Source of the DNA: Cryptobacterium curtum DSM 15641
Lineage (GTDB): Bacteria > Actinomycetota > Coriobacteriia > Coriobacteriales > Eggerthellaceae
Length of the DNA: 64,000 nt
Assembly: GCF_000023845.1 (NCBI RefSeq)
Contig: NC_013170.1
Coordinates: forward strand, 1,280,501 to 1,344,500
Direction: 5' to 3'
This document shows positions 9,758-17,847 of the stretch, piece after piece. The notes below the pieces were generated by a model. That model did not search any database and had not been told where the DNA came from. It saw only the letters and a list, made by a program, of their open reading frames with translations. Position numbers and translations under genes: made by a program. Positions within the stretch are counted from its first letter, which is position 1, and every line of letters begins with the position of its first letter.

Positions 9758-10501
9758 CTACGCTGAGAGGGCAGCACCAATCGCACCCGCAAAGCGCGCA
9801 CGCGCCTCCGTTGTAACAGGGCACTTCAAATGAGCAGAGAGGCGCTCAACAATATAGCTATTTTCACACAGCCCACCCGTAAGAAAACAGGGTTCAACCA
9901 ACATCTGACCCACAAGCGTCACTACGCGCCCCACAACTGATTCAATAACCCCATTCGCTATATTTTCAAGCGGTTCGCCCCGTCCTACCAAAGAGATAAC
10001 TTCAGATTCGGCAAATACCGTACACATGCTCGAAATTGTCGTCGGCGAACCCGCACGCGCCAAGTCAGCAAGCTTCTGCTGAGAAACACCCATGCGATCG
10101 GCAATAACTTCAAGGAACTTACCCGTACCTGCTGCACACTTGTCGTTCATGGCGAACTTTTTCACCCGACCACCGGCAAGCTGAATGACCTTTGTGTCTT
10201 GGCCACCAACATCAATAACGGTGCCGTCGGGACCAAAGAGAAAATTTGCACCCCGCGCATGGCAGGTAATTTCGGTGACGGTTTTAGTTGCATAAGGCAC
10301 GGCAACGCGTCCATATCCTGTCGCAATCACCGTCGCTTTATCAAGTGCTATATCGTGCTCAAGCAGCGTCTTTTGCACCCGCTCAGACGCATCAACACTG
10401 GAAAAGCCTGTGGGCATTACATCCGTTAACAGCAGGCTGTCACCATCAAAAACGGCTACCTTCGTTGCCGTGGAGCCAATGTCAATTCCAACCTTAACCA
10501 T
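9758..10501 (-). CDS. BcrAD/HgdC-family ATPase (activase of a 2-hydroxyacyl-CoA dehydratase-type enzyme)
   Basis: A 247-residue ASKHA-fold ATPase that couples ATP hydrolysis to one-electron injection into a partner iron-sulfur enzyme. The nucleotide-binding motif VGIDIGSTATK is at 4-14 and DVGGQDTK at 97-104. The two cysteines that bridge the [4Fe-4S] cluster across the dimer are C122 (DKCAAGTG) and C160 (SSMCTVFAES), matching the HgdC family. ATG 10499-10501 has GGGAGAA upstream; the ATG twelve bases earlier has none. It is the last gene of the six-gene operon whose first gene (13150-14430) is the expected electron acceptor. The pair resembles the DCCR/DCCP couple. Confidence 0.88.
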   Translation of the reverse strand: MVKVGIDIGSTATKVAVFDGDSLLLTDVMPTGFSSVDASERVQKTLLEHDIALDKATVIATGYGRVAVPYATKTVTEITCHARGANFLFGPDGTVIDVGGQDTKVIQLAGGRVKKFAMNDKCAAGTGKFLEVIADRMGVSQQKLADLARAGSPTTISSMCTVFAESEVISLVGRGEPLENIANGVIESVVGRVVTLVGQMLVEPCFLTGGLCENSYIVERLSAHLKCPVTTEARARFAGAIGAALSA

Positions 10502-10536
10502 TACTTCTCCCATTGAATAAAGAAATAAACTGCAAA

Positions 10537-10563
10537 ACTCATATGAACAAAGTTCATATGAGT
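10537..10563. promoter_or_regulatory. Perfect 12+3+12 inverted repeat upstream of the activase gene
   Basis: The arms ACTCATATGAAC and its exact complement flank an AAA spacer. It lies in the 118-base gap between the DUF3343 gene and the activase. Either it is an operator, or on the minus strand it is a weak terminator/attenuator (hairpin followed by TTTTGC). The sequence does not decide between them. Confidence 0.6.
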
Positions 10564-10619
10564 CTCCTTATAGACACGCCGTAATCGCAGGCGTACATTG
10601 CCTCAGCAGTTACATAGGC

Positions 10620-10859
10620 CTAGTAAAGCGGCACCTCATACACACCTTCATAGGCTACCTTTGCCTGCGTAAAGCCCACTTCAACCGTTGCACGATCAGC
10701 TGCGGATGCTGCCCACGACAGCCCACATGAAGCTGCTATCTGGGTTGGCAGCGGAATAATACGACCAGGAATACCTTCGCGACGTGCTGCTTCTTCGGCA
10801 GCCATCGCATCTGACACCGAAGCAAAAGTGAATACCACTTTCAGCGTTTTTTCTCTCAT
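10620..10859 (-). CDS. DUF3343 protein (putative Se/S carrier-like), copy 1
   Basis: A 79-residue protein of the DUF3343 family, which is known from genome surveys to co-occur with selenium-trait genes and is described as putative Se/S carrier-like. The family pattern is clear: an N-terminal beta strand (VVFTFAS), an alpha helix with the Glu/Ala-rich stretch, PGRIIPLPTQI, and a conserved cysteine in the ASCGLSW motif (C45). It overlaps the stop of the class V aminotransferase gene by four bases (ATGA), so the two are co-translated. A second, longer DUF3343 protein is encoded at 12791-13144 in the same operon. Function is not established. Confidence 0.82.
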   Translation of the reverse strand: MREKTLKVVFTFASVSDAMAAEEAARREGIPGRIIPLPTQIAASCGLSWAASAADRATVEVGFTQAKVAYEGVYEVPLY

Positions 10860-12015
10860 CGTCTGCCCTCGTCTGCCAAACTTTGCGCAATCGCAGCAAC
10901 AGCACGAATACCTTCATCTACTTCGTCTGCAGTGTTGAAAGAAGAAAAGCTAAAACGCACTGCTCCTTGATGATCGGTGCCAAGCGCTTCGTGCATAAGC
11001 GGGGCGCAATGTGCTCCGGCACGGGTGCAGATACCAAATTCCACGTTTAAGACATCCGCAACTTCTGCTGAATCGACATCTCCAATGTTGAGCGCCACAA
11101 TGCCACAGCGTCCGATACCACCCTGCCCACCATAGACTGTAACCCTATCAATGGTGCGCACACCTGCCTCGAAGCGATCGGCCAATTGGCCTGTAAAGGC
11201 TCCAATTCCCTCAACACCTGTCTCTTCGATATAGGCAAGACCAGCAGAAAGACCCGCAATACCATGTGCGTTGGGAGTACCTGCTTCCAGGCGTTCTGGT
11301 AGAAATGCTGGATGATTATGCTCGTAACTGTGCGTACCTGATCCGCCAACTGAATAGGGTAGAATACCATAGTCGCGCAGTTGCGCTAGGCCGCCAGTAC
11401 CCTGTGGCCCATAGAGACCCTTATGGCCGGTAAACGCCACAATATCAAGGCCTTGTGCCTGCATATCAATGGTGTGAGACCCAGCCGTTTGCGCAGCGTC
11501 GACAATAATAATCGCATTGTGTTGATGAGCAATACGGGCCATGCGTTCGACATCGTAGATGTCACCGGTAAGATTTGATGCATGGGTAACCGCCACCACG
11601 CGCGTAGCTGGAGTAAACGAGCGTTCAAACGCTTCATAATCAATCGAAGCATCGGGCGCCACCGGCACGATTGAAAGGGCAACACCCCGCTCTTCCTGCG
11701 CTCGATAGAGTGGACGCAACACCGAATTGTGGGAGGCAGCCGTTGTAATGGCGTGGTCTCCTGCATGCAATAGCCCCGTAATTACTATGTTGAGTGCTTC
11801 AGTTACATTGAGGCTAAATGCTACGAGTTTTGCATCGGGCGTGCCAAGCAGATGTGCTATCTGGCTCCGCGCATGAAATACCGTCAGATCGGCCGAAAGG
11901 GATGCATCATGCGCCCGCGACCAACGCCCCCGAATGAACCAATAGCTGCTGCGACCGCCTGCGCTACCGTCGGTGGTTTAATCATGGTGGTCGCCGCATT
12001 ATCGAAATAGATCAT
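10856..12015 (-). pseudogene. Class V aminotransferase / cysteine desulfurase-like protein, frameshifted
   Basis: A PLP enzyme of the NifS/SufS-like class V family; relatives remove S or Se from cysteine or selenocysteine. The intact C-terminal part shows the PLP lysine (FTGHKGLYGPQG) and the mobile-loop cysteine (RAGAHCAP). The natural start is ATG 12013-12015 (MIYFDNAATT). The frame then shifts at the CCC run at 11914-11916 (GGG on the coding strand): one extra G would restore GRGAHDAS and an uninterrupted 386-residue protein. As written, translation from the start ends at a TGA about 45 codons in. It is a disabled gene, a phase-variable site or a sequencing error. It sits between yedF and DUF3343 copy 1 in the operon. 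Confidence 0.82.
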
Positions 12016-12036
12016 TTCGCTTTATCCATACCAGCG

Positions 12037-12648
12037 CTACGGGCGTACAATAACGCCAGCCGTCAGCTGCTTTTCGGCAATAACATACATATTTGTTACC
12101 TCGCCAACGGCAAGTTTATCCGTTATACCGAAATGGTTGAGGCACGTACCACAACTCAGCACTTCGACGCCAGCAGCAGCCAGGGCACGCAAATCATCAA
12201 GCGATTCCGACCCTTCGCAGGTCAAATGCACACCGCCGTTGTAGCACAACACGGTATCAGGTAGAACATCTTGCTGGGTCAAGGCAAAAACAAATGCCTT
12301 CATCAGCGCCGCACCTAATGTATCGTCACCAGTGCCCATGGTGCTGGCGGACAGCACTACAACGCGTGGCCCCACCTTGGCGGTGCCACCAGCTGATTCT
12401 GTGGAAACATCCGAAAGATTCGAAGATCCATCCTTCATGATACGCACCGCAAAATCACCCTCGGGTGTCCTTTCGTGTTCAGAGGCCGCCTTAAGCGACT
12501 TCGCAAGATTGCCGAGGTTTTCGACGGCTGTCTCGTTATCGACCAAAACGGTTACCGTTCCCTCGTCCACCTGTGACAGGGCCTGCTTCGCCTTCACTAC
12601 CGGCAAAGGACACGCATCGCCTCGTGCATCAATTATTAAATCCATCAT
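12037..12648 (-). CDS. yedF: Sulfurtransferase-like selenium metabolism protein YedF
   Basis: A 203-residue two-domain protein. Residues 1-75 form a TusA/SirA-like domain with the CPLPVVKAKQAL motif (C13 as the persulfide/perselenide carrier position). Residues about 95-203 form a DsrE-like domain with a CGTCLNHF motif. This architecture defines the YedF family, which marks genomes using selenophosphate. ATG 12646-12648 is preceded by AAAGGATGA; the neighbouring ATG at 12643-12645 is also possible. The aminotransferase gene starts 21 bases downstream, so the carrier and the desulfurase-like enzyme are co-expressed. Confidence 0.9.
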   Translation of the reverse strand: MMDLIIDARGDACPLPVVKAKQALSQVDEGTVTVLVDNETAVENLGNLAKSLKAASEHERTPEGDFAVRIMKDGSSNLSDVSTESAGGTAKVGPRVVVLSASTMGTGDDTLGAALMKAFVFALTQQDVLPDTVLCYNGGVHLTCEGSESLDDLRALAAAGVEVLSCGTCLNHFGITDKLAVGEVTNMYVIAEKQLTAGVIVRP

Positions 12649-12790
12649 TCATCCTTTCCTTGTTCCTGCAACCGGCGTAAAACAATGGCCTGCAGCAGGT
12701 ACTATGTAGGTTCGCTTAGTGCGAATATCGCTATTAGTAGAACCAATTTACAACTATCGGCTGGTCAATAAAAGCCGACACCGACCCGCG

Positions 12791-13144
12791 TCAACAATAC
12801 CGATCTCGATGGGCATCGATCTGCCGTGGTAGGGGCACTACTCCTTCAAGAACAATGCCAGCCGCAGCAGCAAGTTCTTCCATTGTGCTGGCATCATCGC
12901 ATGAAATCAACAGGGAAACACCGCAGGTCGCACGCGCTGCACGAGGAGTTGGCGACACCCGTACACCAATCTTCTTTTCGCGCGCCAATTCATACAAACT
13001 CATCGCATCAGAATTGCTCGTAAACAAAAGATAGCAATCTACGGGGCAATCCGGGTAGCTTTTCTGCACCTGCTCAATCGCAGCCGCAGTACTCCGCACA
13101 GCCGGTGCGTGTGCCATAGGTTCGCATTCGCCAGATTGCCCCAT
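12791..13144 (-). CDS. DUF3343 protein (putative Se/S carrier-like), copy 2 with N-terminal extension
   Basis: A 117-residue protein. The C-terminal 80 residues match the DUF3343 pattern: CYLLFTSNSDAMSLYELA, then VRVSPTPRAARATCGVSLL with the conserved cysteine. The first 35 residues are an extension absent from copy 1. The start ATG 13142-13144 is preceded by a GGGG-rich site; an internal ATG at 13117 cannot be excluded. It lies five bases after the dehydratase-family gene, so it is in the same operon. Having two divergent DUF3343 proteins in one operon suggests they are not redundant. The function of the family is unproven. Confidence 0.75.
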   Translation of the reverse strand: MGQSGECEPMAHAPAVRSTAAAIEQVQKSYPDCPVDCYLLFTSNSDAMSLYELAREKKIGVRVSPTPRAARATCGVSLLISCDDASTMEELAAAAGIVLEGVVPLPRQIDAHRDRYC

Positions 13145-13149
13145 ACCGT

Positions 13150-14430
13150 CTATTCCCCTAGCATTTCAACAAAAGCCTGTACGCGCGTACGCAGCTGTTC
13201 AACATCGTTATCGGTGTAATCGGTTTCGATGTCGAGCACCGGGATGCCCTGCGCCTCAAGCGCCGACTCAAGCGCGGGCGCTTCCACCTTGAACGTTGTA
13301 CAGAACTTGAGATTCGTGTTGATAACCCCATCCACTTGATAGGCGCGCGCCAGGTCAAGCACTTCTTCAATGCGCGCTGTGTTTGGTGTAAAGCAAGCAC
13401 AGTTGATTTTCATGTAGCGCTCGGCAAGTGCGTGGAACTGACCCGGCAAATCGGAAGCACTTTCATCAACCAAATTGGTAAAGAACTTTGTGCCCGTGCA
13501 ATTTTCTTCACACACAATAGCAGCACCACTTGTTTCAATAATATGATGCAGCTTCCAATTGGGAATGGCCAGCGGCGTACCAGTAAGCAAAATACGCTTT
13601 GTGCCAGCAGGGAATACGCTCACGCCATCCGCCAGTCGTTGTTCGAGTTCGCCAGCAAGATTATTTGCCATTTCCGTACAGCGAATGGGGTCATCAAAGA
13701 ATGCAATTTGCATCATAAGCAGCGCGTCGGTGCCCGAAATGGGAATGATATCGGGATTCTTGCGTGTCTCGTATACCCGAGCCAGGGCACGGCGCCGCGC
13801 GTTAATGGTTGTTATCGCTGTTGCGAGCTTTTCTGCCGTGAGTGTATTGCCGGTAACTTCTTCGACATTCCGAGCGAGCAAGGCAATTTCATCCGCCCAA
13901 CTGTCAATGTCCTTTGGGCGTTTCATCTGGGGTGTTTGCATGACATACGTCGGTGCGTCAGATGCGAGAATTTCATACATCTTCTTTTTGCCGTCGCAGG
14001 TTGTTTCCCCGACAAATTCATCAGCTATACGGAAGAAAGGACAGGTCTTTCCTAAACGCGCGCCCAGCGACGCTTTAATCAGTGGACAAACATCAGCGGG
14101 AAGATACTTCTCGCCTTCGGGCACCCAGAATTGCGATCCGCCGCACAAGCCCGTCACGATACCATTGCAAGCAATAACCACTTCATCGGGCACATACGTG
14201 CAAAAGGTGCCGAATACTTTCTGCCCTTTCTTCTGAGCTTCCACTAGCTCGGCGGGACGAATGCCGTGAATGTCGGCAACTACCATGTCCCAAAATGCCA
14301 TTCCCTCTGGACGGTTTTTCTGCGAAAGAAAGACGTCGCCAAACGCCTGAGGCAAAACGGCACACAACTGATCGTGTGTCGCCAAATCCATGCCCAAATC
14401 CTGCCACATTGCATGACGATCCTCTGCCAT
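13150..14430 (-). CDS. Single-subunit 2-hydroxyacyl-CoA dehydratase-family iron-sulfur protein (double-cubane-cluster-type)
   Basis: A 426-residue protein of the HgdB/FldC (2-hydroxyglutaryl-CoA dehydratase D-component) superfamily. Cysteines scattered through both halves can ligate Fe-S clusters: FGTFCTYV, TGLCGG, DVCPL, TCPFF, IVCEENC, NCACF and KFCTTF. True dehydratases use two different subunits plus an activase. Here one subunit is paired with one activase (9758-10501), as in the double-cubane cluster protein DCCP and its reductase. A CoA-dehydratase role is thus less likely than ATP-driven reduction of a small substrate. It is the first gene of the operon, with an unusual structured leader. 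The substrate is unknown; the selenium context is suggestive only. Confidence 0.8.
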   Translation of the reverse strand: MAEDRHAMWQDLGMDLATHDQLCAVLPQAFGDVFLSQKNRPEGMAFWDMVVADIHGIRPAELVEAQKKGQKVFGTFCTYVPDEVVIACNGIVTGLCGGSQFWVPEGEKYLPADVCPLIKASLGARLGKTCPFFRIADEFVGETTCDGKKKMYEILASDAPTYVMQTPQMKRPKDIDSWADEIALLARNVEEVTGNTLTAEKLATAITTINARRRALARVYETRKNPDIIPISGTDALLMMQIAFFDDPIRCTEMANNLAGELEQRLADGVSVFPAGTKRILLTGTPLAIPNWKLHHIIETSGAAIVCEENCTGTKFFTNLVDESASDLPGQFHALAERYMKINCACFTPNTARIEEVLDLARAYQVDGVINTNLKFCTTFKVEAPALESALEAQGIPVLDIETDYTDNDVEQLRTRVQAFVEMLGE

Positions 14431-14756
14431 TATCCCTACCTCCTTGGGACCTGCGTGGGTCGCGCGTGCCGCTTAACCCTACGCACCTCCAGCATCGCCA
14501 TCCGACAGTGCTGCTTCTCTTACCTGTCGGGTGTACTGACGCTGGAGCGCTCTTTTGATAATGCAGAAATCAATAGTTTTCGCTGCGGACGCATGCGAAA
14601 AAGATACCCTGATACTCAGGGATGAAATGGGGATTGCGTGCAAGCAGAATAGCAAAATCCCATATCAGAAGAGGCTTTTGCAGAAGCGCACCCATGCAGA
14701 AAAAACGTGCGCCAAAGCCGATACTTCTATTGAAGTTGATAATAACACGTTGACGA
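14431..14756. other. Intergenic region with a structured leader before the dehydratase-family operon
   Basis: A 326-base gap between the operon start (14430, leftward) and the 3' end of the glycosyltransferase gene. On the minus strand, two nested stems are visible: an outer one, CTCCAGC (14487-14493) with GCTGGAG (14540-14546), and an inner one, CCGACAG (14502-14508) with CTGTCGG (14524-14530). Both are perfect 7-bp pairings separated by asymmetric internal loops. No known riboswitch consensus is recognised. The rest (about 14550-14750) shows nothing clear. Confidence 0.55.
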
Positions 14757-16199
14757 TTAGCGCGTAACCGAAGCAAGCAGACGCTGCACAAGACCATCCC
14801 ATGAAAGGGCAGATGTGTCTATTTGTGTGGGCGGCATCTTCAGCGCTTCTGCAAGTGCTTTGGCAAGGCGGCGTTCGAATGCCGGAAGGTCTTCAGGCAA
14901 CGCAGAATCGGTGTCCGCGAGGCGTGGCGGTTTCACATAGATAATGGGTGCATCCGGCAGATTTCCCTCAATCCATTCGCGAATGCCTGGCAGATCGGTG
15001 GCAACCACCGTACATCCACACGCAAGCGCTTCAATAATCACAAGCGGTAACCCTTCAAAAAACGAAGGGAGCACGAAGACGTGCGCACGACGATAGAGAC
15101 GCGCCACATTTTGCTGCGAAAGCCTTCCTTCAAAATGAACATCAACCGCACAATCACGTGCTTGCTTAACAATGCTGTCGTATTCGGTGCGGTCACTATA
15201 CCCACCCGCAAGGTTCAGATGAATATGCGCTGGATCCTCCGACAACATCTCTGGCAACAAATCGACCGCCCGCAGAAGACTTCGGACGCCCTTTTTCTCC
15301 CAAATCTTGCCCGCATAGGCGATTGTCATGCCCCGCTCTGCTTCGTTTATGGCAGATACGCGATTGGTAACGCGGGAAAACGGAATGATATTCGACGGCG
15401 TACTGTTCGCTAGTTCACCGTTGGTAGGCTCACTGCTAGTAGACTCACCACTACTAGGCTCACTGCTCGTAAGCTCCCTGTTGATAGACAAGGCTTTTCT
15501 TGGCGATGCATTGCTTATCGGTTCACTGCTGGCAAGCACACTATTGGTAGAAGGAGTCCGTCTTGTTGTCTCTCGCAGGAATTTTCCTGCCCGACGGTTA
15601 AAGATCGCAGCATTGTAACCAGTGCCTATCACCGCAATGCGCTCACGCGGCACCCCATATACCGAAACGATTTCATCAGCCTGTGCGCCGTGTAAGGCAA
15701 ATATCACATCAAGACGCTGCACACCGGCCCGAATAAAATCTCGTTCTAAGGGGATCTGTTTCATCTGGCGAATATCCGTACTATGGCTTATTGCGGTTAT
15801 CGGCGCTTGCCATGGATGCTGTGCCACAACGGCGCACACAAGATATAAATGATGGCAAATCACCAAGTCAGGCTTAAATTGAGAGAGCACGTCATCAAAG
15901 GCACGATCGAATGCTGTTTTAAATTGCGCAACCATAGATGCTGTCATATCGCGGTATCGTGTTGCCCGATATGGCATTTCATCAGACATTCCCACCACCG
16001 GGAACGGAACTTCAGAACTCTCGAATATCACCGGACGGAATAACACACCAGCGGGAAGGTGAACCTCATCAGTCGGCGCAATACCAGCAATAACTGCTTG
16101 ATCAACCCCAAGACGAGCGAAGGCGGCCACTGTTTCAGCCAGATAGACACCACTGCCAGTACTATCAGGTTTTTGTGCTGTCACATGAAGAATCTTCAT
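14757..16199 (-). CDS. GT4-type (GT-B) glycosyltransferase with a low-complexity insertion
   Basis: A 480-residue retaining glycosyltransferase, family 4-like. The N-terminal acceptor domain starts MKILHVTAQ with a GSGVYLAET loop. The C-terminal nucleotide-sugar domain has GKIWEKKG and an E-x7-E motif in FFEGLPLVIIEALACG. Between the domains (about 205-265) lies a Ser/Glu/Thr/Pro-rich insertion containing repeated SSEP units, coded by a 30-base DNA repeat at 15425-15467. The start ATG 16197-16199 has GGAGAGGGA before it. It diverges from selA. A link to selenium (for example a seleno-sugar) is only a guess from position; cell-surface glycosylation is the default alternative. Confidence 0.8.
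   Translation of the reverse strand: MKILHVTAQKPDSTGSGVYLAETVAAFARLGVDQAVIAGIAPTDEVHLPAGVLFRPVIFESSEVPFPVVGMSDEMPYRATRYRDMTASMVAQFKTAFDRAFDDVLSQFKPDLVICHHLYLVCAVVAQHPWQAPITAISHSTDIRQMKQIPLERDFIRAGVQRLDVIFALHGAQADEIVSVYGVPRERIAVIGTGYNAAIFNRRAGKFLRETTRRTPSTNSVLASSEPISNASPRKALSINRELTSSEPSSGESTSSEPTNGELANSTPSNIIPFSRVTNRVSAINEAERGMTIAYAGKIWEKKGVRSLLRAVDLLPEMLSEDPAHIHLNLAGGYSDRTEYDSIVKQARDCAVDVHFEGRLSQQNVARLYRRAHVFVLPSFFEGLPLVIIEALACGCTVVATDLPGIREWIEGNLPDAPIIYVKPPRLADTDSALPEDLPAFERRLAKALAEALKMPPTQIDTSALSWDGLVQRLLASVTR
15425..15540. repeat. Degenerate 30-base tandem repeat inside the glycosyltransferase gene
   Basis: TAGGCTCACTGCT occurs at 15425-15437 and again at 15455-15467. A diverged copy (GGTTCACTGCTGGCAAG) lies near 15520-15536, and related CTCAC/GTAG units lie between them. 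It is translated on the minus strand as SSEP-type repeats. In-frame slippage would change the linker length. Confidence 0.65.
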
Positions 16200-16311
16200 T
16201 CCCTCTCCTTCATTTCGTCTTGTCTGCTTGGCAAATGTGCTGATAATGATACGGTATCAACGGACGCCCTGAAACAAGGTTGGGCGGAATGCACGCTGAT
16301 TGGATGGATTA

Positions 16312-17838
16312 ATGAATAGTAAGCCGGCAGATGGTCGTATCGAGCTTCTTAAGAACCTTCCGCAAATCGAAGAGGTTCTTAATCATCCGGCGCTCCAAAA
16401 GCTCGCCGAACGCATACCCCATCATGCGCTTGCTGATATCGCACGCGCAGAAGTGGATGCCTGGCGAAAACGGCTCTTAGACGGATCAGCAAACACCGTC
16501 GATTCGGATCGCATTGCTCAGGGAGCTGTTTTGCGGGCGCATGCACTCACGCAACCTTCCCTGCGGCGCGTTATTAATGCAACCGGTGTCATCGTTCACA
16601 CTAACCTTGGGCGCAGCCCGCTGGCTCCTGAAGCAGTAGCTGCAGTCAATGAAGTCATCGGCGGATATTCCACCCTTGAATATGACACGACCGCCATGAC
16701 ACGCGGCAGCCGTCATGCTCATTGTGAGGCGCTTATCTGCGCCTTAACAGGCGCTGAAGCTGCTCTCGCTGTGAACAACAATGCCGCTGCCGTTATGATG
16801 GTACTCTCTGAATTCGCTGCAGAACATGAAGCCATAGTCAGCAGAGGAGAACTTATCGAAATTGGCGGAAGCTTCCGCATCCCCGACATCATGAACCTCT
16901 CGCATGCGCGCATGGTTGAAGTTGGCACAACCAACAAGACACATCCGGCCGATTACGAACGGGCGCTCACCCCCAATACCGCCATGCTGCTGAAGGTACA
17001 TCCATCAAACTATCGCCTGATTGGTTTCACCGAACAGGTCGATGTTGCTCGCTTGCGAACGATCGCTGATGCCGAAAATAAACGGCGAAAAGCCAAGCAA
17101 GGCACCGACACACCTAACGCGATGGATCCCTTATCGAGTACGGCTCAGCTATCCTCCGACGCGACCAGCTCAAACACCCAGGTGCTCGTTTACGAAGACC
17201 AGGGATCAGGTGCCTTCTCGTACCTTGCTGCATTTGGATCCTATGCGGAACCCACGGTAGCAAAGTCTATCGAAAACGGCGCTGACCTCGTTTCATTCTC
17301 AGGCGACAAGCTGCTCGGCGGGCCCCAAGCAGGCATTATTGTAGGCAATAAACAGCTTATCGATCGTCTAAAGAAGAACCCGCTTGCCCGTGCGCTGCGC
17401 CTCGATAAAATGACGCTAGCCGCTCTTGAGGCTACCTTGCGTCTTTACCTACAACCAGATGAAGCTCCCGCGAAGATCCCTACTCTGCGCATGCTCACCG
17501 AAACGGCCGATGACGTACGTCCGCGTGCGGAAGCGTTACATAAGACACTCGAAGCAGCCCTTGATAAAGAGTGTGCCCGTATCACTGTTGTCTCTGAGAT
17601 CTCCCGTGCCGGCGGAGGCGCGCTGCCTATGTGCGATATTCCCACCACTGCTGTTGAGGTGAACTTTTTGAAGGGCAATGCTCAAGATTGTCAGGAACAC
17701 CTCGTTAAGAACTGCCCAACGCCCATCATTACGCGCATCAGTAAAGAAGCAGTGCTCTGTGATGCTCGCACTATTCTTACTAACGATGAAATCAGTGAAA
17801 TTGCACAGGGCTTTACGTCGTATTTCAAGCAGCTCTAG
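16312..17838 (+). CDS. selA: L-seryl-tRNA(Sec) selenium transferase SelA
   Basis: SelA converts Ser-tRNA(Sec) to Sec-tRNA(Sec) using selenophosphate and PLP. The 508-residue product contains INATGVIVHTNLGR (88-101), GRS/YSTLEYD elements and the PLP lysine K333 in SFSGDKLLGGPQ, as in the family (E. coli, 463 residues). Extra length comes from a hydrophilic insertion at about 256-290, rich in Ser, Thr and Asp, before VLVYEDQGSG. ATG 16312 is used; the TTG twelve bases earlier has no better site. selB follows after nine bases, then selC. Confidence 0.96.
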   Translation: MNSKPADGRIELLKNLPQIEEVLNHPALQKLAERIPHHALADIARAEVDAWRKRLLDGSANTVDSDRIAQGAVLRAHALTQPSLRRVINATGVIVHTNLGRSPLAPEAVAAVNEVIGGYSTLEYDTTAMTRGSRHAHCEALICALTGAEAALAVNNNAAAVMMVLSEFAAEHEAIVSRGELIEIGGSFRIPDIMNLSHARMVEVGTTNKTHPADYERALTPNTAMLLKVHPSNYRLIGFTEQVDVARLRTIADAENKRRKAKQGTDTPNAMDPLSSTAQLSSDATSSNTQVLVYEDQGSGAFSYLAAFGSYAEPTVAKSIENGADLVSFSGDKLLGGPQAGIIVGNKQLIDRLKKNPLARALRLDKMTLAALEATLRLYLQPDEAPAKIPTLRMLTETADDVRPRAEALHKTLEAALDKECARITVVSEISRAGGGALPMCDIPTTAVEVNFLKGNAQDCQEHLVKNCPTPIITRISKEAVLCDARTILTNDEISEIAQGFTSYFKQL

Positions 17839-17847
17839 GAGCACACT

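Noticed and set aside
11386-11766. Alternative-frame ORF over the aminotransferase
   Set aside because: The class V frame has the PLP lysine and cysteine motifs; this frame is shadow.
13150-14430. Classical 2-hydroxyglutaryl-CoA dehydratase
   Set aside because: Only one subunit is encoded with one activase, and no CoA-pathway genes are nearby.
15425-15540. Repeat array that might be a CRISPR
   Set aside because: Repeats are short, degenerate and in frame within a glycosyltransferase linker, without uniform spacers.
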